Of a stretch of 64,000 nt of DNA, positions 46,865 to 58,965 are shown piece after piece. Numbering within the stretch: the first letter of the stretch is position 1; every line of letters starts with the position of its first letter. The translations under genes and the position numbers were made by a program. Where the stretch lies: the NCBI GenBank assembly GCA_944470555.2, contig OX104128.1:38299920-38363919 (forward strand), given 5' to 3'. The stretch comes from Heterobilharzia americana. Its lineage: Eukaryota > Platyhelminthes > Trematoda > Strigeidida > Schistosomatidae. The notes under the pieces were generated by a model. It made no database searches and was not told the origin of the DNA. It worked only from the letters and a program-made list of their open reading frames with translations.

Positions 46865-47180
46865 TCATAGAGATGATTTCTGAGGTTGCAATAGGAAGTC
46901 GTGACCAATGGAGTTAAACAAGCCGAATATGGAGACAGTTACTCAACGATGACATTGAATGGAGGTGGTGTTATATCGAGAAGTGCCAGAAGTAAGAAAT
47001 GTGAACCAGTGGATTCCGACCCAGTGGCTCCTTAAGGTCCTGGGTTCGATCCCTGGTGGGGTCGTGAGTGTGCACTTCTGAGGAGTCTTTACCGAGACGA
47101 AACACCTATTCAGTGCTCCCAAGTTTCCAATGTTCCTTCAACTGATGTCAGTTCATAATGAATTCCAACCTAAAATTAAC
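46865..47180 (+). mobile_element. Family-B hammerhead SINE, plus arm
   Basis: AAGCCGAATATGGAGACAG, CCGACCCAGTGGCTC (A box part), B box GGGTTCGATCCC (47042-47053), then hammerhead 47065-47125 (CTGAGGA intact, GACGAAACAC, stem I and III weakened), then CCTTCAACTGATGTCAG. Confidence 0.72.
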
Positions 47181-47184
47181 TAAG

Positions 47185-47680
47185 CAGCTATGACTAGAAA
47201 TATAGAGAAATATAAAGAACAAGGATGAGTAATACGACGTTTATAAAAGCAGCACTGTCAATAGCAACATAACAATAACGAGGATGTAGAAAAAAAGTGA
47301 TATGCTTTCACATTGAAATCGCTTGCCAAGTAGAAAATAGTAATTCATTGGAATTAATTTTAGTGATTCATTGGTGCGTGGTTTGGACTACTTTTATCTC
47401 TCTACTTCACTCCATCTCTCAGTGTTTAAGTGTATTGATTCCGTTTAATTTTCATCTTTTCAATAATTTATGTCAGTTTCTGTATTCTTGTTATAAATAA
47501 CACATATACTGACTATTGTTGACCTTAAAATTTGAACGAAAGTAAAATGATGATTAGTACATTTTTGGCTCATATTGTAAATTTGATAAGCTCAGTATTT
47601 ATTATTTCACCTTATAAGTAACTATTTCATTAACAAAAACAATAAAAGTATGTTATAAATTGCCTTAGTTTAGTCTATAT
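47185..47680. other. No gene recognised
   Basis: AT-rich; no recognised element. Confidence 0.35.
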
Positions 47681-47684
47681 TTTG

Positions 47685-48318
47685 AAACAGGAAGCACTGT
47701 TTCAACTACAGGTGGCTGTGGCATAGACAAGGATGTCAAAGTCAGCCAGTATCGGAAAAGCAAGACAGGCGTTCATTAGCCTGAAACCAGTGTGGAGATC
47801 TTCTGCACTCAGCATAAAGCGTGAACAGCATTCGGATTTTCAGCACCAACGTCAAGTAAGTCAGTGCTTCTGTATGGTTGAGAGACTTGGCGCGTTACGA
47901 AAGGGATTTCCAATAAACTACAGACATTCATCAACAACTGCCCACACTGGCTCACTACTGAAGATCAGATGGCCACAAAGAACAAGCAACAAGGAGCTCT
48001 GGGAACGAACCAACCAAGAACCTGTCACCCAACAAATATGCACTGGGAGGAAGTGGAGATGGACTGGATTGGGCATACACTGAGAAGGCTGACTGGGGAC
48101 ACCACGCGTCAGGCCAGGTACTCGAGTGGAACCCAGATGGGAAGCGACGAGTTGGACGTCGGTGCCGAGGGTGACATGGAGGAGATCGTGCGAGGAGTAA
48201 ATGAGAGATTGTGGGCTGTCGTGGAGCCAGGTTGAAAAGATTTCAGAGAACAGAGTGGAATGGAGACGTGCTAGTGAAGCCCTATGTTCCATTAGGAACC
48301 CAAGGGACTAATAATAAA
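47685..48318 (+). mobile_element. RTE LINE, 3' end
   Basis: Starts at the FTYLGS-equivalent position (GGAAGCACTGTTTCAACTACAG) and continues through SIGKARQAFISLKPVWRSS, ERLGALRKGFP, LWERTNQEPVTQQI and the WTLRRLTGDT-type region to the 3' terminus CAAGGGACTAATAATA. 5'-truncated, with frame changes. Confidence 0.88.
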
Positions 48319-48319
48319 A

Positions 48320-49290
48320 AAAACAAACAATATTTTGAATATATGTGCAGGTAGACTGATTCAATTTTTCTGTAAGTGTGAATCATTGTAATCTTTGTGT
48401 TACTGATATGGCATTCCCGTTAAATAGACTCTGAAATGAAACTGATGACCATATCTAGGTTTACAAACATCTGCAATATCTCGTCCAAAGTGTTATTCTG
48501 TATATGAGATGTGTAAATGTTTGTACTGCATAAAAATGAGGTGTTTTTTTATCATAAGAAACTATCACTTAGAAAAATACCTCTAAACACTTATCCCACT
48601 AGAGATGTGGATCTGATGAAAAGCATATTGGTATCACACCGCTTTGATTCGTTGTTCAATTAATTCCATTATTATAGTACATTGTTTGGTGTTATATTCT
48701 ACAACTTTGTAACTTCCTATTTAACTAGCTTCACTTTTTTTTTTTAGGTGATTTAACAAAAACAGCTGGTAACTAGACCCCTTTAGTACATCAATGAGAA
48801 CTGGCTTTTTAAACACACCATTACATTAAGTTCCATTAAGGTGTAAACTATCTGTTGACTGACTTCTTTATCTAAAACTACATTCAATGCACCAAACTAA
48901 TATTGTAACTACCAGTTGTTGATAAGATTTTGTCTAGCCTGTAGATGGGTAAGTTATTGCAGGGAGCGCACAGAGCAGTGTGAGTTTGGTGGTGGCCACG
49001 AGAATCTAGAAAAGAAAAAAGGAAGAGAAGAAAGGTGAGCCAACGACTCAGTAAGCACATAGGATATACTTACACTTAATAGTAAAGGATAACTGACAAG
49101 CGGTAGAGCTGCAAAACGAAGAGGTTAGGCAGTTTAAAAATCGAAACTCTAAGGTGAATGAATAAGATTTCGAATGCGCTACAATATGTCACTCACCTCA
49201 TGGGTCACATTATAAAATATTTTACAGACTTCTATCAGTGTTAAATAGATGCAACTAGACGATTGTATCTCATATAGTATAATTGTTTCT
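48320..49290. other. No gene recognised
   Basis: AT-rich, with a T run near 48737-48746. Confidence 0.35.
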
Positions 49291-49292
49291 AT

Positions 49293-49650
49293 ATCATACC
49301 GTTGTTGATTGGACCGAATTGATCCGTCCCTATTGGCATATGGGATGCTGTGCGGATACCTCGATATTATCGGTGCTCTAATGGTCCAATCAATGACGGT
49401 ATGATGTAAAAACAATCATACTAAAAACTATACCCGTTGCATAAGAAGTGGCTATCATGGCTTGTGGGTGTAGTAGATAAGGCAGTCTCTCACTCCTGAG
49501 TCCGAATCCCGATGGGAACAACGTCACTCACTGGGAAGCAGGTACATCCAGCTGACGAAACCCAAATAAGACGAAATGCGCATCCTGGATTCTACTGCTA
49601 GCCACTATTCATCATTACTATCTCACACAGTTTCACTGACAATTTGTAGC
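49293..49650. mobile_element. Smα-type SINE inverted pair
   Basis: The left part (49293-49405, minus orientation) is the family-A tail. It also forms a hairpin on its own: ATCATACCGTTGTTGATTGG and CCAATCAATGACGGTATGAT at its two ends are near-complementary. The right part (49430-49650, plus) has the head GTTGCATAAGAAGTGGC, A-box-like GTGGGTGTAGTAGATAAGG, B-box position GAGTCCGAATCCC and the hammerhead at 49546-49590, then CTGCTAGCCAC. Confidence 0.7.
49546..49590 (+). ncRNA. Hammerhead ribozyme domain, Smα type, stem II broken
   Basis: Stem I ATCCAG / CTGGAT is perfect, and stem III is the palindrome ATGCGCAT. CTGACGA (49552-49558) and GAAA (49573-49576) are intact, with cleavage predicted between 49584 and 49585. 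Stem II is damaged (AACC against AGAC). Confidence 0.65.
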
Positions 49651-49654
49651 TAAT

Positions 49655-50440
49655 TCGTTTTCAATGTTCAATATAAAATGATTGTTTTAACAGGCCGATT
49701 TAAGCTGGGAGTATTTGATCATACAGTCTTACTATTTACTTTCTTAGCATTATAAGTTTTTTTTAGTTCTCTGCTTACCCTTCATCTGACTGTAAGTAGA
49801 TAGACATGTTAAACATCTCTAATACTTCAAGTATGTCCTACTCCCCTGAATATTAGTTGATATATTGGATTTTCCTATGTACTTCAAGCTTCATTGAAAA
49901 TTGTAATCTGAAACTACGTATTCAAAGTTCTACATTCCATATGAACGAATAGGATTTTTGAGTGTTGTTAAAATGAGTCAGAAAGAAGTAAAGGAATGGA
50001 ACCCTAAGTTGTTAGTGACTTTTAGTTCGAAAATTTTATTTCAGAGAACTGATGAATTTAATTTACATTCAATTCCAGACTCCATTTCGTATAGTTAATT
50101 TATTTGTCCAATTTCAATGTCTAAAAATCAATAAAAGATCATTCGAATGAAAATGAAGTTGGTATTAATATGTGTTAATGTCCAGAAAGGAGGTTAGTTT
50201 GAGTGGTGTTTAGCTATATGCATTTTGTTTTTACTGTTAACTTTTTTTGATCTATATGATTTCTATCTTCTAAAAAAGTATTCTCTAGCGCTGCTCTCTT
50301 AGTATTCAAGTTAGTTGGCAAAGTTATTCCAGTTTCTAATTTATCAATATCTCAAAGTTTTTCAATGTAGCTTATAAATATGTCAATTGTTACCAAGACG
50401 GAAGTAGCCATTGAACATTTAAATTAATTTTATTTAGTTT
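49655..50440. other. No gene recognised
   Basis: AT-rich; nothing recognised. Confidence 0.35.
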
Positions 50441-50444
50441 ATTA

Positions 50445-53400
50445 TTTTTCACTTGGGTTCATACTGGAATATATGGCTTCAGTAGCACGTCACTATTTTA
50501 ATCTCTTAGCTGTAGTCTTCTCAACCTGCCTCTACCACTGCCTATAAACTTTTATTTCCTCCTCATACCATTTCCTCCATGTTACACCAACACACCCAAC
50601 TCGTCCTTTCCCATTTGGCTTCCACTCAACGGACTGGCCTGGTGCGTGATGTACACAACCCGTCTTCTCAGTGTATGTTCAATCCAATCTATCACCATTT
50701 TCTTCGTATATCTGTTGTTGATAGGTTATTGGTCGATTGGTTTCAGATTAGTGGAGGTAGGCCTGCCTTGTTGTCTTTACGATCGTGGTTTTGACATCCT
50801 CATCTGTGCCTGTGCTGCCTGTAGTTGGAAGTGTGCTATCTAGGTAGGTGAAGGCGACAACTTCCTTTATATTTATCCCGTTCATGGTGATTGATGCTTC
50901 TTGTTATTGTTTGTTGGGTATCTACATCACCTCTGTATTCTCTACCTTAACCTGAACGAAGTCCCATCTTCGCTGTCCTGCCCCATTTGCCAAATTGTTA
51001 GTTTTCGCCTGTACATCTCCGAGTTTGTGCAACAAGACATTAGATATAAATCATCATCGTTGGAAGGTCATCAGTGATAGTAGGCAGCAGCCTTGTCTTA
51101 CTCTATCCCCTGTCTTCACTTCTAAGGCATCACTCAGCTCTCCATTGTAAATCACATGGCATGCAGCATCATATAGCATCATATAGTGGCTGTTGAATCA
51201 GGTTGATAGAGGTTTGTGGCACTAAAACCATAGTGTAGTGTAGTGTAGTGTAGTGTTGTGTTGTGTTGAAGCAGCAGCAACTGCCAAATTACTTCTTGAT
51301 CGACACGTCGATCGAAGGCGTTTTCAAATTCGATGGATTTGAGTTAGAGTTGACTGTCATTCTGTGCTGTGTTCAATGATGATGTGTAGCGTAGTGTTGT
51401 AATTTGATCTTTGAATGATTTGTTCTTGGTGAATCCGGTCAGCCAGTTAGTCTGTTTTTGTCGTAATGTAGTTGAATGGAGAGCATTTTTTAGTGTGTCC
51501 AGTATGATGCGGCTTAATATTTAGCCTTGGGTGGACAGGGGTAGAGCATGATTCCACACCAGTTTCTGGCAGTGATTTAGGTCAGTTAGGTTTTTTGTAT
51601 TTGACAAGGTAGTCCTTCTTCCAATCGGGAGGTGCTTTTCCTTCATTCCTTCCTTCCAAACGTTTTGGAATAGTGGTGTGAGCATGTCCGCCTCTGTTGT
51701 CTCTAAGTCTATCTTCAGTGCTTCTGGAGAAATTCCATCCGGTCCTGCTGCTTTCCCGGATTTCAGCAACTTTGTGGCGTTCAGGACTCCACTTCTGCTC
51801 TTGTCGGAGGGTTTGTGTTCACTGATAGTCCTGTGGCTGGGCTGCTGGTGGTATTTCTGGAAGATTTGCCAGTGTTGATGGTGGTGGTAGTAGTGGTTGA
51901 TTCAAGAGTTTTTGAAGTGGTCAGCCCATCTTTCCCTTTGTTTCTCCTCTTTAGTGGTAACTAGCTTTCCTTTACTATCTTTCATTGGTTTCGTCTGTAC
52001 TGATCTCTCCAAGATAGCAACCGGGTCATTTAATATAATAATGTCAGGTCTCTATCTCTCTTGCCTGCAGCCTTTTCTGCCTCACTTGCCAGCGTGTCGT
52101 AAAGATGTCTTTTGTCACTGCGCCTACTGTTATTCCCTTCTCTGTCCAGTCTAGTGTTTTATAGGTTGTAATGAGTTCCTCTTTTCACTGTTCATCCCTG
52201 CACTAAACGGCACTGCACTGGTTCACCTTCTGCTTCACCATCTTCCTCTCCTTGCTGTATCAGCTTCCATATGTTCGTCGAGATCCATTTTTTTGTTTTA
52301 CCTCTTCTTCTTCCTTCCTGACAAGGTTACGCAGGTTTCCTTCCACATCTCTTCCGAAGAGTTCCAGTATTCTTCCACGCAAGTTTCACCAGAGATGTTG
52401 CTCAATGTCTCCGATTATTTCCTGATGGCTGACTAGAAGATGTCCTTTTCAGATTCGCTCCTCAGTTCAGTTTCTGTTCTGGGTGTTGAACTTGAACTGT
52501 GGTCTATCATCACCAACTTCTTTCAAGGCTTTCAACTTGATTTTGAATGTAGGTTCCTTGCACTAGGTAGTGAGTGACGTGAACACACATCTGCTGCTCT
52601 TCTTCATCCGATCTTGTGTCCAGTAGGCTGCGTCTCCACTTTCTTCACATTGAGATGAAGTCGATCTGATATTTAGTGTAATGTGTCTATCTGGTGCAAT
52701 CAAATCCATGTCGCTTTGTGAGTATACTTGTGTTTGCACACACTGCCTCCAATCATCAAGTCGTTGAATGCAAAGAAGTCTGCAAACAGTTCTTCATTCC
52801 CATTCATCATTTCACTGAGTGTTTCTCGACCCATGATTGGTTCTTTTTTTGTATTGTCTCCTCCCAGTTTGGCATTCATGTCATCCCACTCATTGAAATT
52901 TTGATGTCACCACCTGGGACGAGTTCTTGTCCAGTACTGATTCCATTTGTCTTTAGAATCCCTCCTTCCTCATCTTGCTTCGTGTCTGCATTATTTGTAG
53001 GTGCTAAGCGTAGCATTATATGATTGTGACTTTCCTTCCTTTTCATTCCAATCTTGCTGTCATGATCCTGATCCTACAGGAGGAGACTGGTTCCTACTTC
53101 ATGAGCGCCTTCGATGCTGTTGGGGACATCATGATAGCCACTGCAGAACTCAGTATGCTCATGGTTGTCGTCTGGGTGACAATATCGGAGTAAATTGTTG
53201 ACTCTCAAGTTGCCAGTTTGCAGAGTTCACTTCCATTCCATCTGCTCTCATGGATTCCTAACACTTCTATGCTATATCTTCTCACCTATTTTGCAATCTA
53301 GGTAGCCTTGCCAGCAAGCTTCAAACATTGTGCGGACATTCCATGTCCCTATGCTCACTTTTGCTTTCATCGAGAGGGAGAAGATACGTTGACCAATTGG

Positions 53401-53645
53401 CTTCCCGAAGGCAGGTTTTCACCAACCAGCGTCATTTCGTCTCTCCAATTCCAGGGATGAATAAGTTTATTTCTATTTTATATATTTTCTCTGTACTTTG
53501 AAGTTTCCGTAGCGGTTGGATTCGTTTTCCAGGGTCGGGTGGCCAGCCCTATGCTCAACCTTCCCTCTTTATCCGAATTTAGGACCGGCTAGTAACTAGT
53601 GAACTAATAAACTAGGCGAGGTTGTTTAACTTAATAGGTTATCCG
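50445..53645 (-). mobile_element. RTE LINE, most complete copy (endonuclease plus RT)
   Basis: Minus strand, both element ends present. The 5' end at about 53645 (CTAGTTACTAGCCGGTCCTA) is followed by the endonuclease start (KAKVSIGTWNVRTMFEA, about 53370), then HPDDNHEHTE, then an APTNNADTKQDEEEGFYKQ-like stretch (about 53000), then a linker. The RT opens with MLKSGKAAGPDGISPEALK (51769) and LTPLFQNVWKEG. Frameshifts and stops interrupt all domains. About 135 bp including the catalytic FADD-type box is deleted near 51060, and about 430 bp of the 3' region is deleted near 50730. It cannot be autonomous. The plus-strand frames at 51678-53201 are shadows. Confidence 0.9.
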
Positions 53646-53649
53646 ATTC

Positions 53650-53880
53650 TAGGTTGTCAGGATTTCTCAAATGATGTTTCCTGTAAAGGTATTATCTAGT
53701 ATGAAGACTAGAAAGAGATATGATTGAAAATTATCCTTCAGCAACAAATCTGGTTTATTTCTGTCATAAATAAGTGCAGAGGAAAAAATCATATTCAAAA
53801 GCAAAATTATCATCTAAACAAGAATGAACAGGTGATAGACTTCAGAAATTTCGACTTTATTCAGACACAAGTGATAACTG
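53650..53880. other. No gene recognised
   Basis: Short AT-rich spacer with a 62-codon chance frame. Confidence 0.3.
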
Positions 53881-53884
53881 TTTT

Positions 53885-54265
53885 TCTCAGGTTCTTCTTC
53901 ATCATGGACTGAGATCAGCTGGAAACCCACTGGAAATTTCGCATCCCTGAACAGTTGTTTCGTTCTGGTATGGAACTTCTCAGCATTACGCGCTCACGAC
54001 TCTACCACGGATTGAATGTAGGACCTTCATGTTCCACGGCTAGCACGTTATCATTGAGCCATTGGGTCAGAACCCGGTGGTCTACATTTCCTACTTCCAT
54101 CACTTCATGAAACAGTGTGACCTTCATCCAATGCCGTGGTTGAGTAGTTGTCGTGACGTTTGACTTGGTTCACCTTACCGGTCACAACTTCTCATTAGAA
54201 CTTCAGGAATCTCATCTTAGAGAAAGTCAATAATGAGTTCTAGGGAATAGTTCAATTTAGAGGTT
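53885..54265 (-). mobile_element. Family-B hammerhead SINE, long copy
   Basis: Minus strand: 5' region (GACTTTCTCTAAGATGAGATTCC-like, GACAACTACTCAACCACGGC), tRNA-like head (CCCAATGGCTCAATGATAAC as A box, 54070-54051) and hammerhead at about 53940-53995. That reads GCTGAGAAGTTCC...GAACGAAACAACTGTTC: CTGAGAA has one core change, and stem II GTTC / GAAC is compensated. Plus-strand 3'-end fragments follow at 54300-54385. Confidence 0.7.
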
Positions 54266-54289
54266 TGCGGGGATTTATTTATTAATCTC

Positions 54290-54390
54290 AGGGTGGTATT
54301 CATGAAGGAATGACATCATTTAAAAAACGATTGGGAACTGATGTCAGTCCGTGATAGACGCCAATCTCAGATCAATAAATCCCCACAAAA
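54290..54390 (+). mobile_element. Family-B SINE 3'-end fragment
   Basis: GAACTGATGTCAGTCCGTGAT and TCAATAAATCCCCACAAA are the family-B 3' part and tail, opposite in strand to the neighbouring copy. Confidence 0.6.
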
Positions 54391-54394
54391 CTCC

Positions 54395-55365
54395 AAATGA
54401 AACTAACTTTCTTTTGTTTTTCTTTGAAGACACTATAACTACATTGTTGGATGGTAGGTTGGATTTGTTTCGTTTCACACAGGTTATAAGTATATATATA
54501 TACGTTCAGATAAATGATTTTAAAGCAAAACAGAACACATTGAAGTATCTCATCCAACAACAGAAATATTCCAACTCACACAGAGTAATAACTCAAGTTG
54601 AATACTTGATCAACATCGAAATTGAGTCAACTGTCTATTGAGCTCATCATTATATCACCTCGTTGCCCTTCTTTTTTCTCTTCGAATAGTCCTGATGGCC
54701 CACTTACTAAACTGTAGACTTTACCTCTACTCAATCTTCGTCATAGTATGCTTTTATGTTTCAAAATAAACAGATGATTTTTCCAAACATCTAGGGATGT
54801 TGTAGTACTTCAAAAGACTTTGCCTTAGCCATTCATTGTCTTGTCAACTAAACCATTACCTGGATAATTCAATATTTTCTCCCAGTAATCATGTTCATTA
54901 GAAACTCATGATCTAGTCGTTTTTCATTACAAAAACAACTCAGACTAAATTGATTAGAGTGGAAAGAAATTAATTGACAAAGTCTATAGCTTTCATTAGC
55001 ATAAATGTTAAACTTGGGCATTATGGTAGAATTTAATTCCATATTAGATTTGTTTATTTAATATACATACAACACACAGTGTGATAAAGAATTATTCACT
55101 TGGTGACCAAATTCCAAGCATAAGTTATCACTATTCAGAATCATATCAATGTAGTCACACCACTCCTTTCCATATATGATTTTCATAACCAGTCCTGTCA
55201 CCTACTATTCCTTCTTTCAATTGGTAGTAGAATTTTCCATATCTCTGGTATACGTGTTGCCTCATTCATATTACATGCTCTGGGTTTGATGTTGATTTGA
55301 TGAACAACAACTCAGTAGTCAATCTCTCCCCCTCTCTCTCTCCACCTAATTATATTGAATTTTAG
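54395..55365. other. No gene recognised
   Basis: AT-rich. Overlapping 96- and 62-codon frames at 54351-54641 are not assignable. Confidence 0.35.
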
Positions 55366-55369
55366 ATTG

Positions 55370-55679
55370 GAACACTGGAAACATTGGACACCTGTTTCGT
55401 TCCACTTGTGTGGGACTACTCACCAGTGCACATCCACGACTCCATCCCAATCAGGGTCTGAACCCACGACCTCCAAGCTACGTGGCCGGTACATTTGTTA
55501 CCATTGAACTACTGTGTCGGAATCAAGTGGTCCATATTTCCTACTTCTCTTACTTCATGATATAACACAACGTCTATCCAATGTCGTCGTTGAGTAACTG
55601 TCTTCATATTCTACTTGGTTAACTCCACTAATCATGATGTTCTCATTGAAAGTTCGGGAATCACCTCTCGAAACTATTG
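55370..55679 (-). mobile_element. Family-B hammerhead SINE, minus arm
   Basis: Minus strand: GAGAGGTGATTCCCGAAC, GAAGACAGTTACTCAACGACG, tRNA-like head (B box near 55460 reads GGTTCAGACCC) and hammerhead at about 55378-55430 (GTGCACTGGTGAGTAGTCCC...GGAACGAAACAGGTGTCC; core degraded). Confidence 0.7.
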
Positions 55680-55730
55680 CAGTGCTCCGAGGTTTCCAAT
55701 CTTCCTCCAAATGAGGTCAGTCAGGTAAAA
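55680..55730 (+). mobile_element. Family-B SINE fragment starting at the ribozyme cleavage site
   Basis: CAGTGCTCCGAGGTTTCC begins at 55680, the exact base that follows the predicted hammerhead cleavage in family B. It is opposite in strand to the adjoining copy. Confidence 0.65.
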
Positions 55731-55734
55731 AAGC

Positions 55735-56550
55735 TAATAGTATTTTTAATCAACTAACAACGGAAAAAGAAGTGTGCAACTTTTCTTTTAGTATTGCAAT
55801 TTTTCTTCCGATCAAAGAATGATCAGTTAAATTTTGTTGCGTATATTCTTAACAAAATGAATGAATGGATATTTGGCATTGATTTGTCAATGACACCGAA
55901 CAGCAAACTATATCTATTAACCTGAAAGAAACATTTATTATATCGGAATCCCATATCTTTATCATTCAGGGGTATATTTCGTTAATGTAAACAATCTGTA
56001 TTATATTCCACATTTAAACTTTGATGAATACAGTAAGTAAGCAAGAAAATAGAATATATTTAGTTATAGTAAGCTATTAATTAGAGATTAATGCCAAAAA
56101 TATCGATGAGATCTTCAGATGAAGCAGTTTTTAAGAGTTTGTGTAAAAAATCCTCTTGGATACTAGGTAAACATAGGAAGATGATTAAATAGTAATCTAA
56201 GTCTGACTGAGAAATTCATTATTTTCTCACCTTCACTATACTCCATCATTCGTTTGTTAAAAATTTTGACAAAAATAATCATCATCATTATTCAAAAACA
56301 AACGTTTAACTTTTATTGATTTTGGCGCCTAATTATCACCTACGTTTTGCAGTATATGATATCGTCATATCAAATAAACCATATGACTTTGACTGATAAT
56401 ACTGTATGTGACCAATACTTCCAGGTTTAGATAAGTATTTACCTTATGTTAAAGTATGTGTAAAACTTGGCCACTATTGTAGAATGTAATTCCAGATTAG
56501 ATTTGCTTATTTAATTTATAATAAACTATATTATCATTAGTATTATTATT
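55735..56550. other. No gene recognised
   Basis: AT-rich; nothing recognised. Confidence 0.35.
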
Positions 56551-56555
56551 GTTTA

Positions 56556-57645
56556 TCCCTTGGCTTCATAGTAGAACATAGAACTTCAGTAGCACGTCAC
56601 CATCCCCATCCCCATCATCATCCCCATCGCCATCGCCATTTCACTCTCTTCTCTGAAGTCTTATCAACCTACATACACCACTGTCCATAACACTTCATTC
56701 ATTCCTCACAACACCTCCTTCACATCACAATAACACACTCAACTCCTCCTTCCCCTCGTTGGACTGACCTCACCTCAATTCACCTCGCCTCGCGTGACGC
56801 CTGATGTCCCAAAACCATCTTCTCAGTGTATGCTCCATCCATCCAAACTTCCATCTGCTGCATTTGCATTGGGCGATGGGTTGTTGCTTGGTTCGTTGTC
56901 AACCAGTCAGAGTGACTTCCTCCTCGCTTATTATTATTACTATTATTACTATTATTCTGGCCATCTGATCTCCAGTATCGAGTGAGTGTAGGTGGTAGCT
57001 GTTCATGTATGGTGTCTCGAGTTTGTTGGAAATGCTCTGCATAACGCGACAAGTCTCCCAACCACCACATGGTAGCACTGACTTGATTGACTAACATCAG
57101 TGTTGAAAATCACTATCCTGTTCACGCTTCATGCAGAGTGCAGTAGATCTCCACACTGATTATTTCATATTGGTGTAGGTAGGCCTGTCTTGTTGTCTTT
57201 ACGATTGTGGTTTTGACATCCTCATGTGAGCCTGTGCTGCCTGTAGTTGAAAGTGTGCTATCTAGGTAGGTGAAGGCGACAACTTCCTTTATATTTCTCT
57301 CGTTCATGGTGATTGGTGCTTCTTCTTCTTTGTTGTTGTTATTGGCTGATTGGTTGGGTATCTTCATCACCTTTGTCTTGTCTACGTTAACCTGAAGGAA
57401 GTTCCATCTTCGCTGCCATGCCTCTTCTGTCAACTTGTTAGTTTTCGTCTGTACATCTCTGAGTTTGTGCAACAAGACATTAGATATAAATCATCATCTT
57501 TGGCAAAATCCAAATCACCAAGAATCTTTTCATCCGTCAAACGGCGTATGCCTATCTTCTCGCTCCATACAATTCCTTGCATGATCCAGTGTAGTCCATT
57601 CGACCATAATCAGGAGAATTCTCAGTGATAGTAGACAGGACACTT
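56556..57645 (-). mobile_element. RTE LINE, RT thumb to 3' end
   Basis: Minus strand, 3' end at about 56556. The frame 57475-57122 reads LHKLRDVQTKTNKLTEEAWQ, NFLQVNVDKTKVMKIP, NERNIKEVVAFTYLDSTLS and DVKTTIVKTTRQAYL, the RTE region after the catalytic box. The 3' UTR has CCATCC / CATCGC repeats (56600-56635) and a (TTA)n run (56928-56955). Truncated at about 57645 in the RT. Confidence 0.88.
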
Positions 57646-57649
57646 GTTT

Positions 57650-58470
57650 TATTGCCTTGCTTTCCACCTCATTGAAATTTGATATAGTTTGAAATGTAGC
57701 GAGCAACCTATTTATTTTATGTTTTATGGTGGGGGATATCAGTTCCTTCAAGGTTGCAGATATACCTTGTTAACGAGTTCCAAGAAGTGTGAAACCAAAG
57801 TCTAGAATTTTCTCTCAATTTCCTCTAACCGACCAACGTTCCTGAGGGATGGCGTAATAGTTTTGACGACAATATTATCTTGTTCAAATACAGCAGTATA
57901 AATTTGCTCTACATAATACGTCTACATTCTGAATTGCATTCAAGGAGTTAAGGTAGCCCGAGACTATTGCGACATTCCACACTGAAAAAGAATAAGCATT
58001 CGAGTACTGCTTAATCTTTACTGACAATTCGGCTATATTTCAGACAGTTGTAGGGAAAACTGCCTTCAAAGTTTTCAGAATTCTTTGGCTCATCTAGATC
58101 AGCTCAACTCAGCCTTAGCTGAATACTTACATAAATATAATCACATGGTGATAACGAAAATGCCGATTATGACACAGCATTTTCTTTAAAATAATAATCA
58201 ATTTATTTGATTTTAAAAGAAAGATTCACTGCATCAATTAGAATGGGTTACTGGTTGTTTGATTTGAAGGCATTAGCAGAAAACATATTCATCTGTCTTC
58301 AATAAGCGGGAAAACATAACAAACTATTATTGGCAAAGTCAAGGTCATGTGCTGCAAAATGATAGCGGATAGGCCTGGCTATCGATTGATTAGTCATACA
58401 CATTCACTCAACAATTTGAGTAAATTTTACAAAACGTAATACACTACTTAAAATAGGCAGATGTTAAAAG
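57650..58470. other. No gene recognised
   Basis: AT-rich. A minus frame at 57530-57751 partly continues the RTE copy and then loses similarity. Confidence 0.35.
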
Positions 58471-58474
58471 CTAA

Positions 58475-58965
58475 AATTTATTGATATTAAATAAGGTTAT
58501 TTGATGTATCACACGCTGGGATACAGCATTATTCAATTGATGCCCACATTTCAAACAGAAATCATCAAGGCTCATAATCATATCGTTGTTATGACACTCA
58601 TTTCGATAACTAATTCCTATAGTCCTGTCACCCCACACTCTTTGTCTTAATTGGCAGTAAACATTTTTATATATCTGGTGTATATGTTGTGTCATTCCCA
58701 TTGAATGTGTTGGTTGTTCACCGTATTGTGTGGTTGTGTGTTAATGCATCCAATGCATTAGCCGAGTGTTGTTCTGGATTATTGGTCTCATTGGGGTCTG
58801 TCATTCTATATTTAGCCCAATTCCGATGTTCCCCTGATCTAACTGACTGTGACTGCCTAGCATAACCTATGTACGTGACCTCTCAGTCATTGCATTGAAT
58901 TCGATAGATAAGATTATTTTGCTGAATTGATTCTATCGGATGCTTGAGCCAGCCGACATAGCTTA
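58475..58965 (-). repeat. Inverted arm of the Penelope-like element
   Basis: Matches 59597-60076 in reverse orientation. The shared frame at 58701-58471 (minus) and 59868-60070 (plus) reads MTQHIHQIYKNVYCQLRQ... in both. It is probably the end of the element rather than a separate gene. The spacer carries the RT. Confidence 0.85.

Noticed and set aside
51678..53201. Several plus-strand ORFs resembling secreted or Cys-rich proteins
   Set aside because: They are antisense to the minus-strand RTE endonuclease/RT copy.
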